Notes: generated by a model not told the origin, from the sequence alone. A DNA stretch of 64,000 nt from JBBTXG01 sp038062375 (GCA_038062375.1 JBBTXG010000008.1:1-64000), one strand, 5' to 3'; counted from the first letter of the stretch, positions 1-8,700 are shown. Translations and numbers: made by a program.

Positions 1-1492
1 TGGCAGAGGCATAGTCTGCATTGATGAGGTCGCCTGTTGTCCATTCAGTCTCGAGAACAAAGTCAAGGTAGGTACCAGTGGTGTCTGGGGCAAGGGTGAC
101 TTGACCGTTTCCATTCACGTCAAACTCATTGAAGTTGATCACGGCATCAGTGCCAGTAATCGTATTTGCGCCCACATCCAGTGCGTTGGTAATTTCTGCA
201 TCCGATACATTCAATGCAGTGGTGACAGCTCCCGTAGATGTTCCGGCAATCAAAACGCCATTGGTCACTGCGGAATTATCCGCATTTTCAATTGCGAGAA
301 GTGTTTCCGTGGTGCCGCCGGTTGCTGAATTATTCTTGAGAACCAAAACTCTCTGGGTATTGCTATCTGTTGTTGCGTCATTGGTAAGAGCAAGAGTAAA
401 ACCATCGAATGCTGCGGCAGTGGCAGCGGTATCCCATGTAAGGGTGCTTGTATATTCTGCCATCGAGAGCGAAAGATTAGCGGTAGGCGCGCTCAATGCA
501 GACCACACAGATCCGCCAGCTGCGTCTAACCCCTCCCAAGTATTTGCCGCAGTACACGCCTTGATAGTGCCATCCGCGCTGTTTACATATATATCTCCTA
601 CCGAGCATGTTCCAGGATCTCCGGTATCTGATTTTGCGCTAATGCCGAGGAACCCGTACGTGCCCTGATCTTTCACCGCAACAAGCGTATTCGTGCCATC
701 TCTGAAATTAAGGGTTCCGGTATTTCCGATATCGAAATTAAATGTAGTTGCAGTTGAAGTAAGGTCTCCTCCATTCACCGCAAGGTCTCCTGCGAGGGCT
801 AAATCTCCATCTTCGTCGAGCTTGAATTTTTGGGTGCCATTCACCGCAATTCCAAGAAGGGTATATTCATCGGTTGCCGACGAAGGATTGATGTACAAAG
901 ATCCGGCTCCAACGCCAGTACCCGAAGGAGCCGCGGTAATCGTCAAAAGTTCAGATACCGTATCTGCGGCATCAGATCGCACAAAAGAGCCCGAATCAAT
1001 GCCATCTAACTTATCTGCTTCAAACGCGGCTGGAACGGTTCCCAGTTTCTTTCTCGGAGTAAGAGTTTCGAACGAAGGACTGCTCGTCGCTGTTCCGCCA
1101 ACCTGCACCTCAAGCCATAAGGTTTGATTGAAGTTTACAGAAGAAATACTCGTGATCGAACCGAGAAGCACGCTGAATAGTCCGTTCGCTATGTAAATCC
1201 TTTGATCAGTCCCGCTTCCATTGCACGTGGAACCTGAATCGGAACTGTAGCAGTGAGTCTCGGTCCAAATGGGATCTGAACCTCCTGTGCAATCGGAGGT
1301 CGTGCAGACACGAAACCTGAAGTTGTAATTCCCGTCAGAAACCGCGCTATCGCTACTATCGGTCAACTTTCCCTGGTAATTGATCTGGGTATTAAACGCG
1401 GCTTCTCCAACAGAGACACCCCAAAGGAGTCCAGACAAAACTCCGATAATCCCCGCAATAATTACAATGGATAGAATCTTTGACTTTCGCAT
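1..1492 (-). CDS. Large secreted tail-fibre-like surface protein (C-terminus beyond window)
   Basis: I translated this stretch by hand on the minus strand: it is open without a stop from an ATG at 1490-1492 to the window edge, about 497 residues. The N-terminus (MRKSKILSIVIIAGIIGVLS) is a signal peptide or membrane anchor. A module resembling those before bacterial tail-fibre-like repeats follows (FNTQINYQGKL... and LTPRKKLGTVPAAFEADKLDG), then long Ala/Thr/Asn/Gly-rich low-complexity beta-rich sequence with GNTGTLNFRDGTNTLV-type repeats. The motif set resembles very large secreted fibre proteins of CPR bacteria. It begins 4 nt after the Fn3 gene (1497-3002) and is probably the last gene of that operon. 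Binding partner unknown; the 3' end is outside the window. Confidence 0.8.
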   Translation of the reverse strand, partial: MRKSKILSIVIIAGIIGVLSGLLWGVSVGEAAFNTQINYQGKLTDSSDSAVSDGNYNFRFRVCTTSDCTGGSDPIWTETHCYSSDSGSTCNGSGTDQRIYIANGLFSVLLGSITSISSVNFNQTLWLEVQVGGTATSSPSFETLTPRKKLGTVPAAFEADKLDGIDSGSFVRSDAADTVSELLTITAAPSGTGVGAGSLYINPSSATDEYTLLGIAVNGTQKFKLDEDGDLALAGDLAVNGGDLTSTATTFNFDIGNTGTLNFRDGTNTLVAVKDQGTYGFLGISAKSDTGDPGTCSVGDIYVNSADGTIKACTAANTWEGLDAAGGSVWSALSAPTANLSLSMAEYTSTLTWDTAATAAAFDGFTLALTNDATTDSNTQRVLVLKNNSATGGTTETLLAIENADNSAVTNGVLIAGTSTGAVTTALNVSDAEITNALDVGANTITGTDAVINFNEFDVNGNGQVTLAPDTTGTYLDFVLETEWTTGDLINADYASA

Positions 1493-1496
1493 AAGT

Positions 1497-3002
1497 TCAA
1501 GATAACCTCCGCTTCATAAGGTATGGCTTCTTGGCAGGTTCAAGCGCTCTTTTTGATTCTTCCTTCAAGAATCTCCGCAGCACCAAGGCAACAAGTCCTA
1601 CCATACCAATAACAAGGAGTCCCAGAAGAAACGCCAGAAGATAACTCCACGGAAATCGTCCTCCTTCAAACGCCCGAGACGGCACAATCTTCACGAACTG
1701 CACCGCAAGCGTTCCGGCAACTTTCTGCAGCCCCTGATTCTTATAGTCAACAACGGTAAAAGTCATCCCGTAATCTCCCGAGTCTGGAGGCATGAGTGAT
1801 GCAAGGTATCTTGTTTTTTCCTCATCGATGCGCAAAAGAAACGAAAACGATTTCCCTTCTCTGTCTTTGAGTGCAACAAGGATGGTCTTGAGCACTTCAG
1901 GAATTTTCTCATAGTCAATTGCAATAGTGAGAGGTTCTTTCGGTTCTACCTCTACCTTCCCTTCTATCACAGGAATTTTTGCTCCCTTTTGGATGAAATC
2001 GAAATCCTCAAGCCCAAGATTTCTCAATGAAGGAGGCACAAGTTCTGAAGGAACAAGGGACGGTGGTTCAGGCTCTGGGGTCAATGGAGGAATTTCCAGA
2101 GGAATGAAGGCTTGGGATATTCCAGAAACCACAGCTCCTGAAGCGAAGTTTCCATCGGTGTCGTACGCAAACACGGTATAGTAGTATCGAACTCCATTCG
2201 TGAGTCCGGTATCTCCGAACGACTCACTCGTGCCCTCATAGAGAACATCTTCTTGCCAGGGACTGCTCGGATAAAATTCTGTACTCCGCACAATCCTCAC
2301 CCCTTGCAAGTCAGCGTCCAGAGGATTTTTCCAGGTTAAGGTCATCTGCGCATCTCCTCCGATTGCCTTTAGGTCGCTTACATTTGCAGGCGGTTCCTTT
2401 GCAGAAATGGGAAACGGCAAGGTCTTGAGCGTCTTCATTCCCGAACGCACCTTCTGTCCATCTTTCGTATACGCGATAATTTCAAACTGATAAGAAGTGT
2501 CTGGAGAAAGCCGCTCTAATACCACCTCCCTGCTGCTTTCAAATTCCTCTCCCTTTATCACTTTTTCATCTTCTTTGCTTGTGCCATAGATTATTTCAAA
2601 GTTCGAAAGCTTATTTGTCCGCCATGAAACTACCGCAGTATCAGTGGAAATGCTCGTCACCACCACGTCTAAAATCTCTGAACTCACAAAGCCTCCTCCG
2701 CTGACATTATTGACTGCGGCCTGCGTTTGAGCGGGTGTTGTTGGCGCGGTGGATGGCAGAAGAAACCCTCCGAACAGATGAAAATTGGAGTCCGTAATCT
2801 TACCTGTCCCCACCTCTCCTACCGTATTTTCAAAACGATAGCTCGAAGAGGTCGCTCTTGCTCCTCCGATATTTACCGAATCAATCTGAATCTTATAATT
2901 CGAACCTGACATTGCCGCTGCAAACGCTAATTCAACTCCTCCATACATATATATATGAAAAGCTAGGAGTAAGATGCCTACTATTTTACGCGTGGATTCC
3001 AT
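1497..3002 (-). CDS. Exported fibronectin type III protein with C-terminal membrane anchor
   Basis: About 501 residues. I chose the ATG at 3002 (MESTRKIVGILLLAF); an in-frame GTG at 3017 would overlap the upstream gene by 11 bp. A signal peptide is followed by a short module (SGSNYKIQIDSVNIGG) often seen at the start of CPR surface proteins. Two Fn3-like domains follow, at roughly residues 110-195 (SPDTSYQFEIIAYTKDG) and 205-300 (YYYTVFAYDTDG). After a Pro/Glu-rich linker and another beta-rich segment comes a transmembrane helix (about 453-477, SYLLAFLLGLLVIGMVGLVA) and a basic cytoplasmic tail. So most of the protein is extracellular and anchored at its C-terminus. It lies in the middle of a four-gene minus-strand operon. 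Adhesion or scaffold function is inference. Confidence 0.82.
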   Translation of the reverse strand: MESTRKIVGILLLAFHIYMYGGVELAFAAAMSGSNYKIQIDSVNIGGARATSSSYRFENTVGEVGTGKITDSNFHLFGGFLLPSTAPTTPAQTQAAVNNVSGGGFVSSEILDVVVTSISTDTAVVSWRTNKLSNFEIIYGTSKEDEKVIKGEEFESSREVVLERLSPDTSYQFEIIAYTKDGQKVRSGMKTLKTLPFPISAKEPPANVSDLKAIGGDAQMTLTWKNPLDADLQGVRIVRSTEFYPSSPWQEDVLYEGTSESFGDTGLTNGVRYYYTVFAYDTDGNFASGAVVSGISQAFIPLEIPPLTPEPEPPSLVPSELVPPSLRNLGLEDFDFIQKGAKIPVIEGKVEVEPKEPLTIAIDYEKIPEVLKTILVALKDREGKSFSFLLRIDEEKTRYLASLMPPDSGDYGMTFTVVDYKNQGLQKVAGTLAVQFVKIVPSRAFEGGRFPWSYLLAFLLGLLVIGMVGLVALVLRRFLKEESKRALEPAKKPYLMKRRLS

Positions 3003-3006
3003 GATT

Positions 3007-3468
3007 TCACTTGGCACGTTGAACCTGCAAAGGCACTAAAATATAGAGATAGTCTTCGCCTTTCCTCTCCCGAAATACCGGAGTAATAATCCCTGATTCT
3101 TCATCATGTGGTTGCACCTTTACCTCGTCAGAAAAGGAGGCCTTCACTTGTTCCTTGAGCTTTTCTTTGTCTTCTCCAAGAGCAGGAACCACTACGAATC
3201 CTTTTTCTGCTGCTTGAGGTATAAACTCTTCTTTGCTCGCCTCCTCCCTTATCTCCTTTTTCGTGACCAGCTCTTTTCCCTTGTTTTCTTTTCCCTTTTG
3301 CCTCAAGAATGCAAAAGCATCTCCAACCACATTTTTTGTTTCTTGGAGTTTTTGAGCAAATGTCTGAATATCCTGCCAGAGAGCATGTTCAAGCGCGTTG
3401 TTAAGGGTTCCATAGGTGGCTCCAATCAGATCGAAAACTCTGCGTGCAAAATCCTGTGAGCTTTCCAT
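3007..3468 (-). CDS. Hypothetical soluble protein
   Basis: 153 residues from an ATG at 3466-3468. I do not recognise the family. There is no signal peptide or membrane helix; the protein is rich in Lys and Glu, with likely amphipathic helices (residues 1-60) and a Lys/Glu-rich middle (KGKENKGKELVTKKEIREEA). The C-terminus is more beta-like (PVFRERKGEDYLYILVPLQV). It sits 6 nt after the HTH/membrane protein and just before the Fn3 protein, so it is co-transcribed with surface genes and could be a cytoplasmic partner. Function unknown. Confidence 0.7.
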   Translation of the reverse strand: MESSQDFARRVFDLIGATYGTLNNALEHALWQDIQTFAQKLQETKNVVGDAFAFLRQKGKENKGKELVTKKEIREEASKEEFIPQAAEKGFVVVPALGEDKEKLKEQVKASFSDEVKVQPHDEESGIITPVFRERKGEDYLYILVPLQVQRAK

Positions 3469-3474
3469 AAAACC

Positions 3475-4503
3475 TTATGCAACAATCGAAGCATAACCTA
3501 CTGCCGAGGCACTATACGCATGAAAAGATTCTCGATCCAAATCAAGCATTGAGATTCCATAGTCGAATCCTTCTCGGAGCGCACGAACTGCCAAAGAGCT
3601 TGTATTGAAAATCTTCTTTGCCCCTCCATCAAAACCCTCTCCAAACCCTTGGACGCCAGCAAACATCGCACTTACAAAAGCTCGAGATTCTCGGTCGAAC
3701 ATGTTGCCAAATTCCTTTCCACCCCTTGCGAGATTTCTCGTCCCCAATGAAACAACATCGAGGGCAACTCGCGGAGAATTCACCCCATACTCAAAGCCCT
3801 CCCCAACTCTTTGCACAAAAGAGTTCAAACGGCCCATCAAAAGAAAATATCCTTGATCAAAACCATTTCCAAACTGATCCACTCTCTCTGGGAGCAAAAC
3901 CACTGTATCAAATGTACGATCGGCAAAGGTTCCAATAGAATCTTGAATTATTGAAGAAAAACCACGGATGGTCACTTGAACGCCAACGTCAAAACCTCCT
4001 GCGAGTTCACGGATAACAACAGAAAGGCTTTCGTAGTCTCTTTGCAAAACATCTCTGCCAACTATCATGCCCGAAAAAAGAAATCCAATAACCAAATACA
4101 AAGCAAATCTCAATTGGAGAACGGAACGAAGCGCGCGTATGCTCTTTTGGAAACCAGAAAGATCAACATACGGTGCCGCATCGTGAACTTCTTGAATTGG
4201 CAAATTATCTGGCGGCTCAAAGAATTTCGATGTTTTCGTTGTCTGGAAAATACCATTCGCGTTTTGCTTTCTCGCTTCAGTTACAAAACCATTTTCCGCC
4301 TTCTTTTCGTTCAATACTTCCTTATACTCGTCTGCGCTTTTCAAATAATCTTGGAGCCAAGTTTTCGTAGTTGACCAATTCCTGCCCATTTTTACTGCTC
4401 TCAACTTTCTCTGACGCGCACGCAAACTTAAATACTCTTGCGAGTAAAGGCACAATTTTGTTGCTTCCTGCAGGGTGATAAATAATTCGTTTTGTGATTG
4501 CAT
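3475..4503 (-). CDS. HTH-domain membrane protein with repeated GFDxG motifs
   Basis: 342 residues if started at the ATG at 4501-4503 (MQSQNELFITLQEA), preferred because the HTH begins there. Residues 8-55 resemble a MerR/excisionase-type helix-turn-helix (LQEATKLCLYSQEYLSLRAR... NWSTTKTWLQDYL). A polar linker leads to one transmembrane helix at about 132-148. The remaining roughly 190 residues carry five spaced G-F-[DE]-x-G motifs (AGGFDVG, GNGFDQG, GEGFEYG, GEGFDGG, REGFDYG) in probably helical, amphipathic sequence. A cytoplasmic DNA-binding head plus an outside repeat tail could make it a one-component sensor, but that is inference. First gene of the operon running to the left edge. Confidence 0.72.
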   Translation of the reverse strand: MQSQNELFITLQEATKLCLYSQEYLSLRARQRKLRAVKMGRNWSTTKTWLQDYLKSADEYKEVLNEKKAENGFVTEARKQNANGIFQTTKTSKFFEPPDNLPIQEVHDAAPYVDLSGFQKSIRALRSVLQLRFALYLVIGFLFSGMIVGRDVLQRDYESLSVVIRELAGGFDVGVQVTIRGFSSIIQDSIGTFADRTFDTVVLLPERVDQFGNGFDQGYFLLMGRLNSFVQRVGEGFEYGVNSPRVALDVVSLGTRNLARGGKEFGNMFDRESRAFVSAMFAGVQGFGEGFDGGAKKIFNTSSLAVRALREGFDYGISMLDLDRESFHAYSASAVGYASIVA

Positions 4504-4544
4504 TTTTTGAAGAAAATTTTTCGACAAACTTTTTTGTTGAAGGA

Positions 4545-4572
4545 TTGACAGCAAGGTATGGCTACGTATAAT
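4545..4572 (+). promoter_or_regulatory. Consensus sigma-70 type promoter, plus strand
   Basis: TTGACA (4545-4550), a 16-nt spacer and TATAAT (4567-4572). This is one of the best promoter matches in the window, yet no protein gene follows on the plus strand: it points into the candidate small RNA at 4579-4651 and away from the neighbouring minus-strand gene. Confidence 0.7.
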
Positions 4573-4578
4573 ACATAG

Positions 4579-4651
4579 TGAAAACCCCAATGCAAAAGCG
4601 CCTTTGGGACCCGGAATTTCTCAAGGTGGAGGCAGCGGGGTTTTCGTTTTG
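4579..4651 (+). ncRNA. Candidate small structured RNA, about 73 nt, family not recognised
   Basis: The expected start of the promoter above falls at about 4579. The transcript would begin with GUGAAAACCCC and end with GGGGUUUUCGUUUU, so the ends form a perfect 9-bp helix (GAAAACCCC with GGGGUUUUC) and a U-rich tail follows. Inside, GCCUUU can pair with GGAGGC, leaving a purine-rich loop with CCCGGAA. A helix closing at the start site and ending in a U-run suits a self-terminating small RNA. I compared it from memory with SRP, 6S, tmRNA and common riboswitches and found no convincing match. A structured leader on the minus strand is the alternative. Confidence 0.5.
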
Positions 4652-4759
4652 AATAAAAAGTTCTTTGTATTCTTCCTTATCCGATAGATTATTCCATTAT
4701 CTCCCGATCAAAACACGCAGTCAAGAGCGATACATGTGAATATCCGATAGAGGCACAAT

Positions 4760-5860
4760 TTAAGCTCTATGAGTTCTAATACTCTGTAAAATTCCCAATC
4801 CGATATAGGTAAAAATGAGGGAAGACCCCCCATAACTTACGAGGGGAAATGGAAGTCCAATAATTGGCAGTAATCCGAGATTCATTCCTACATTGATACC
4901 CACTTGGGTAATAATCAAAGCAACAAAGCCCGCAGTAAATAATCGAGGAAAGTTTTCTTGGCTTTGGAGCCCTACCTGAAGCATTCTCCACACAAGAATA
5001 GCCAAAAAAACCAGGAGGGACAAGACAGCAACAAAACCAAGCTCCTCTGCAATTGCAGCAAAGATAAAATCGGTCTGGGGTTCAGGAAGAAATCCGTACT
5101 GCGTTTGGGTGCCCTTGCCTAATCCCTGACCCAAAACTCCGCCGTTCCCCACCGCAATCTTTGCCTGCAACTGATTCCATCCGATACCAAGGGGATCTAT
5201 TTCTGGCTCAATGAAAGCCAGAATTCGATCTTTTTGAAAACTTTCGAAGAGAAACTGCCAACTTCCAGCAAAAATCATAATACCGGTAAGCACGATAAGC
5301 GAAAAAAGCTTCAATGGTATGCCTGCCACAAGAAGCATGACAACCCACATTATAGTAAGCAACAATACTGAACCAAGATTTGGTTGGAGAAAAATCAAGA
5401 CAGTAGGAAGCAAAAAATAGAGCCCAGTACGGAAAATATGGCGGATCCGATATGCCTCGATGTGTCTCGTCGAAAAGTACTTTGCCATCAGTATAAGTAA
5501 AATTAACTTTATATACTCTATCGGATCAACCGATATGGGCCCTATACGATACCATGCTCTTATCCCACGAATCTCATGAACAAAAGGCAAAAAGAGTCCA
5601 ATGAGCGCGAAAATTCCTATGGAATACAAAAAGAGAATGAAATACGGATCATTCCGAAGTAAACGATAATCAAAGAACGAGATCAAAAACATAAGTGTTA
5701 TGCCAATACCCAAAAATATAAGCTGCTTCGTCATGTTTGAGAAATCTCCTCTTGCAAGCGACGAGCTGTAAAGCGAAAGAACGCCAAAACAGATCAAGGC
5801 AAGAGAGCTTCCAATAAGAATCCAGTCGAGGCGCTTGAAATGCTCAATGAGTATTTTCAT
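4760..5860 (-). CDS. rodA: Rod-shape-determining peptidoglycan polymerase RodA (SEDS family)
   Basis: 366 residues from the ATG at 5858-5860. It has the many hydrophobic helices of the SEDS family (about ten), which polymerise glycan strands from lipid II together with a class B PBP. The family signature is clear: the loop NGGVLGQGLGKGTQTQYGFLPEPQTDFIFAAIAEELGF contains the Asp used by SEDS polymerases, and the C-terminus has FPLVSYGGSSL. Length is normal for RodA; FtsW is the alternative, but the short N-terminus (MKILIEHFKRLDWILI) and lack of a long C-terminal tail favour RodA. Its start overlaps the end of ligA by 17 bp, so the two are translationally linked. No mreB or PBP2 gene is in the window. 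Confidence 0.9.
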   Translation of the reverse strand: MKILIEHFKRLDWILIGSSLALICFGVLSLYSSSLARGDFSNMTKQLIFLGIGITLMFLISFFDYRLLRNDPYFILFLYSIGIFALIGLFLPFVHEIRGIRAWYRIGPISVDPIEYIKLILLILMAKYFSTRHIEAYRIRHIFRTGLYFLLPTVLIFLQPNLGSVLLLTIMWVVMLLVAGIPLKLFSLIVLTGIMIFAGSWQFLFESFQKDRILAFIEPEIDPLGIGWNQLQAKIAVGNGGVLGQGLGKGTQTQYGFLPEPQTDFIFAAIAEELGFVAVLSLLVFLAILVWRMLQVGLQSQENFPRLFTAGFVALIITQVGINVGMNLGLLPIIGLPFPLVSYGGSSLIFTYIGLGILQSIRTHRA

Positions 5861-7898
5861 AACTGATTAAGGACAAAAATTCTTTTTCGTCAATCACCTT
5901 CACTCCGAGTTCCCTTGCTTTTTTCAGCTTTGATCCTGGGTCCTTCCCAGCGATTACATAATCTGTTTTTTGGGAAACGCTTTCTGCAACCTCCCCCCCA
6001 AACATTCGTATTTTTGCTTTTGCTTCTTGGCGAGACAGAGATTCCAATGCTCCGGTGAATACAAAGGTGAGTCTCTGAAGTTTTTTATTTTTTACTTTTG
6101 ATTTTTGATTTTGTATTCGTATTCCTGCTTTCAATAAATCCTCCACCATCTTTTTATTTTCCTTTGCAAGAAACCATGCCGAGATGCTTCCTGCCACCAC
6201 TCCTCCGATATCTCGAATCTTCTGGAGCTCTTCTTTCGAAGCATTCTTTAGGTACTCTATAGTCTCAAACTCATCTGCAAGAGAAAGTGCAGTCTCTTCT
6301 CCCACATGACGAATTCCGAGCGCATAAATAAAACGTGAGAGGGGTATTGTTTTGGCATTTCGGATAGCCAAAATAAGATTTGAGCTGGACTTCTCGGCAA
6401 AACGTTCCACTTCAAAAAGATCGCCTTCTGTCAACTCAAAGAGATCAGAGGGCTTCCAAACAAGATTGTTCTCTATTAATTGATCGATAATCTTCGGTCC
6501 CAGTCCTTGGATATCAAATGCTTTCTTTGAGACAAAATGATACAAAAACTCGCGTTTTCGAGCAGGACAGTTTTGGTTCGTGCAACGCCAGATTGCTTCC
6601 CCTGCTGGTCGTACAAGCCCTCCCCCGCATATAGGGCATGATGTTGGCATTCGGATTTGCCTTTCTGAACCATCCCGAAGTTCCTCAAGCACTTTTGTCA
6701 CGACTGGAATTACGTCACCCGCTCTCGCTACAATTATCGTATCTCCAATCTTCGCGCCAAGCCGTTTGATTTCATCTTCATTATGAAGGGTAGCGCGGGA
6801 AACAGTTACTCCATATACCTCAACTGGATCTAAAATTGCAACAGGCGTTATGGCTCCTGTCCTTCCGACCTGAAAGTGCACCTGAAGAATTTTTGTAGCT
6901 GCCTGCCTGCCAGAAAATTTTACCGCTCGAATCCCGCGAGGACTTTTCCCCGCTATCCCAAGCTGGACAAATACCTTATTCTCATTCACGTTCACGACAA
7001 CACCATCCACTTGAAAAGATAAGGAATCTCGTTTTTTGCGAATTTCTTCTCGATAGTTCCAGACCTCATCAACCGAGACGCATATCCTTGCGGTAGGATC
7101 GGTCTTGAAGCCGAGCACTCGCAAAATTTCGTGTTCTTCAGAATGGAGCCATTGCCCTCCATTACCAACAACATCGTATGCGATAAATTGTAGAGGACGA
7201 GAAGCGGCAAGTTTGGGATCTAATTGTCGGATGGAACCTGCTGCCAGATTCCTCGGATTTGCATACAGCTCCTCTCTCTTTCTTAAACGCTCGCTATTAA
7301 ATCTTTCAAAGTCCGCCTTATTCATATACACCTCTCCTCGCACTTCAAATTCGCCGTATTCGATGAGTCCGTGAATATTCTGTTCAATCTCTTTGGTAGG
7401 AAGCCTTCCATGGATATCGAGTTTCAATGGAATGCTTTCTATTGTTTTTATGTTTTGAGTTACATCCTCCCCTATTGTTCCATTTCCTCTCGTTGCTCCT
7501 ATTACCAGTACTCCGTCTCGATACCGAAGACTAATCGCGAGACCATCTACCTTAAGCTCTCCGAAATACTCAACCTTTTCGAGATTCGAAAGCTTCAAAA
7601 TATATTTCTCCCATTCCTTGAGCTCCTCTTTGGAAAATACATCTTCTACGGAGAGCATGGGCATTTGATGTTCTACCTTCTCAAACTTCTCGAGCGGTTC
7701 TCCACCAATACGTTGGGTTGGAGAGTCAGGCGTGATTAAATTAGGGTACTGCTGCTCTAATCTCCAAAGTTCGTGTTTCAGCGCATCGAGCGCTTCATCT
7801 GAAATTTCCGGTTTATCGAGCACATGATACAAAAAACGATGATGGTCGATCGCATGACGCAGCTTCTCTAAACGCTTTTGTGCCTCCTGTTTGGTCAT
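5844..7898 (-). CDS. ligA: NAD-dependent DNA ligase LigA
   Basis: 684 residues, normal length, starting at the ATG at 7896-7898. LigA seals nicks in replication and repair with NAD+ as cofactor. Domains in order: Ia NMN-binding (1-70), adenylation domain with the AMP-accepting Lys in ELKVDG (K116), OB fold, four-Cys zinc finger (CPICGGGL... CTNQNCPAR), helix-hairpin-helix repeats (FDIQGLGPKIIDQLIE; IYALGIRHVGEETA), and a BRCT domain at the end (LTFVFTGALESLSR... TDYVIAGKDPGSK). Just before the BRCT is an insertion, RIQNQKSKVKNKK, encoded by the repeat at 6081-6121 and probably lying on the surface. Overlaps rodA by 17 bp. Confidence 0.96.
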   Translation of the reverse strand: MTKQEAQKRLEKLRHAIDHHRFLYHVLDKPEISDEALDALKHELWRLEQQYPNLITPDSPTQRIGGEPLEKFEKVEHQMPMLSVEDVFSKEELKEWEKYILKLSNLEKVEYFGELKVDGLAISLRYRDGVLVIGATRGNGTIGEDVTQNIKTIESIPLKLDIHGRLPTKEIEQNIHGLIEYGEFEVRGEVYMNKADFERFNSERLRKREELYANPRNLAAGSIRQLDPKLAASRPLQFIAYDVVGNGGQWLHSEEHEILRVLGFKTDPTARICVSVDEVWNYREEIRKKRDSLSFQVDGVVVNVNENKVFVQLGIAGKSPRGIRAVKFSGRQAATKILQVHFQVGRTGAITPVAILDPVEVYGVTVSRATLHNEDEIKRLGAKIGDTIIVARAGDVIPVVTKVLEELRDGSERQIRMPTSCPICGGGLVRPAGEAIWRCTNQNCPARKREFLYHFVSKKAFDIQGLGPKIIDQLIENNLVWKPSDLFELTEGDLFEVERFAEKSSSNLILAIRNAKTIPLSRFIYALGIRHVGEETALSLADEFETIEYLKNASKEELQKIRDIGGVVAGSISAWFLAKENKKMVEDLLKAGIRIQNQKSKVKNKKLQRLTFVFTGALESLSRQEAKAKIRMFGGEVAESVSQKTDYVIAGKDPGSKLKKARELGVKVIDEKEFLSLISYENTH
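6081..6121 (-). repeat. In-frame low-complexity insertion in ligA
   Basis: On the coding strand this is a run of AAAATCAAAAATCAAAAGTAAAAAAT type, encoding IQNQKSKVKNKK between the HhH and BRCT domains. The same kind of word occurs in gyrA, ileS, tsaD and argS. Confidence 0.65.
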
Positions 7899-7985
7899 AT
7901 TCTATGGTATCGTTTCCTTTCTCAAGAGGCAATCAGAGGCAGGAGGCCGAGTACCTGCTTTCGATGTAATAAATAAAAACACTTC

Positions 7986-8021
7986 ACTTAATACTCTATA
8001 CATACGTATAACTTATTAAGT
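7986..8021. repeat. 36-bp concentric dyad, copy A
   Basis: Outer arms ACTTAATA (7986-7993) and TATTAAGT (8014-8021) are perfect reverse complements. Inner arms TATAC (7997-8001) and GTATA (8006-8010) share exactly the same centre, 8003.5. Copies B, C and D have the same 8-3-5-4-5-3-8 architecture. This copy lies about 90 bp before the ligA start. Confidence 0.75.
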
Positions 8022-8056
8022 AAAACGCATGAAGTATTTTAGTACGCAAAAGAAGT

Positions 8057-8080
8057 GGACTTACGAAACTGCGTAAGTCC
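8057..8080. repeat. Perfect 9-bp hairpin GGACTTACG / CGTAAGTCC
   Basis: Arms at 8057-8065 and 8072-8080 with a six-base loop, 35 bp after dyad copy A. The half AACTGCGTAAGT recurs in inverted orientation at 53023-53034, 25 bp after dyad copy D, so the two elements travel together at two of four sites. Confidence 0.6.
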
Positions 8081-8195
8081 TGACAGGTCCAAAGAAGGTT
8101 TCTGCCCACGAGCTTAAACCCAACTCCATAACTCGTGGAAGATACGAAAGAGACTCGCTCTCACCCCAACACATTGGTGGTGGCGCGGGAGGGAT

Positions 8196-8696
8196 TTATC
8201 GAGAAATCTCCACTTTTCGAACCGCTTGCTTATAGGTGCCAGTTGACTTTGCGCAGTAGTTCAGTCCAGGACAAGAACCTCCCCCTGGTATAATCTCGAG
8301 TTCATACGTTGCGCCATTGGGCAACACTCTATCCACTGGGGGACTAGGAATTGCAGCAACTGCATCGCGGCGACATTGCGTCTCATTATTTGGCGTGGGG
8401 GTTCCCTGACAATCAGGATCGTCAAAGCCCAGATTATTTATGGTGGCGCGGATACAATCGAGGCGCTCCACCTCTATTTCTTCTAACATACACGTGTCCA
8501 CCCTCAATACTCTTTCGATCCCTCCATCTGCGGCATAAAAGGCAAGTACCGAGTCGCCCACACTCCGCAAGGTTGCCATCTGCTCTACTAGTATGCTCGT
8601 GATCCCGACCCCAATTCCCAAAAGCGTTGCCGTCACCACAATCGCAAGAAAAATTGATACTCCTTTCTCGGGGTTATATTTGTTTTGGATTTTCAT
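8196..8696 (-). CDS. PilX-like minor prepilin
   Basis: About 166 residues from the ATG at 8694-8696 (MKIQNKY). A short charged leader ends in EKG just before a hydrophobic N-terminal helix (VSIFLAIVVTATLLGIGVGITSILVEQM), and the following FYAADGGIERVL resembles the PilX/PilX_N type of minor pilin. The rest has six or more Cys residues and is poorly conserved. It is the last of four adjacent minor-prepilin genes (10383 to 8196) that match the usual FimT-PilV-PilW-PilX order. Minor pilins form the initiation complex at the pilus tip. Confidence 0.75.
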   Translation of the reverse strand: MKIQNKYNPEKGVSIFLAIVVTATLLGIGVGITSILVEQMATLRSVGDSVLAFYAADGGIERVLRVDTCMLEEIEVERLDCIRATINNLGFDDPDCQGTPTPNNETQCRRDAVAAIPSPPVDRVLPNGATYELEIIPGGGSCPGLNYCAKSTGTYKQAVRKVEISR

Positions 8697-8700
8697 GTGT

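Larger units (their letters stand above)
4504..4759. other. Intergenic stretch between rodA and the HTH membrane gene
   Basis: 256 bp without a protein gene. Apart from the promoter and small-RNA candidate (4545-4651), I see only AT-rich sequence at 4652-4759 and no further clear structure. Confidence 0.5.
7899..8195. other. Intergenic region upstream of ligA
   Basis: 297 bp without a protein gene. It contains dyad copy A, the GGACTTACG hairpin and a long-range pairing CCACGAG (8106-8112) with CTCGTGG (8132-8138). I see no clear SD or consensus promoter for ligA. Confidence 0.5.

Noticed and set aside
101..1127. Plus-strand reading frames in the first 1.1 kb
   Set aside because: They are antisense shadows of the minus-strand fibre protein, which has a signal peptide and recognisable repeats; the plus frames give no plausible protein.
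4579..4651. Signal recognition particle RNA
   Set aside because: CCCGGAA and GGCAGC look faintly like the SRP apex, but the conserved GGAA loop flanked by AGG and AGCAG pairs is not formed.
8105..8140. Terminator of the pilX-like gene
   Set aside because: CCACGAG and CTCGTGG pair only over a 19-nt loop, with no U-tract on the minus strand.
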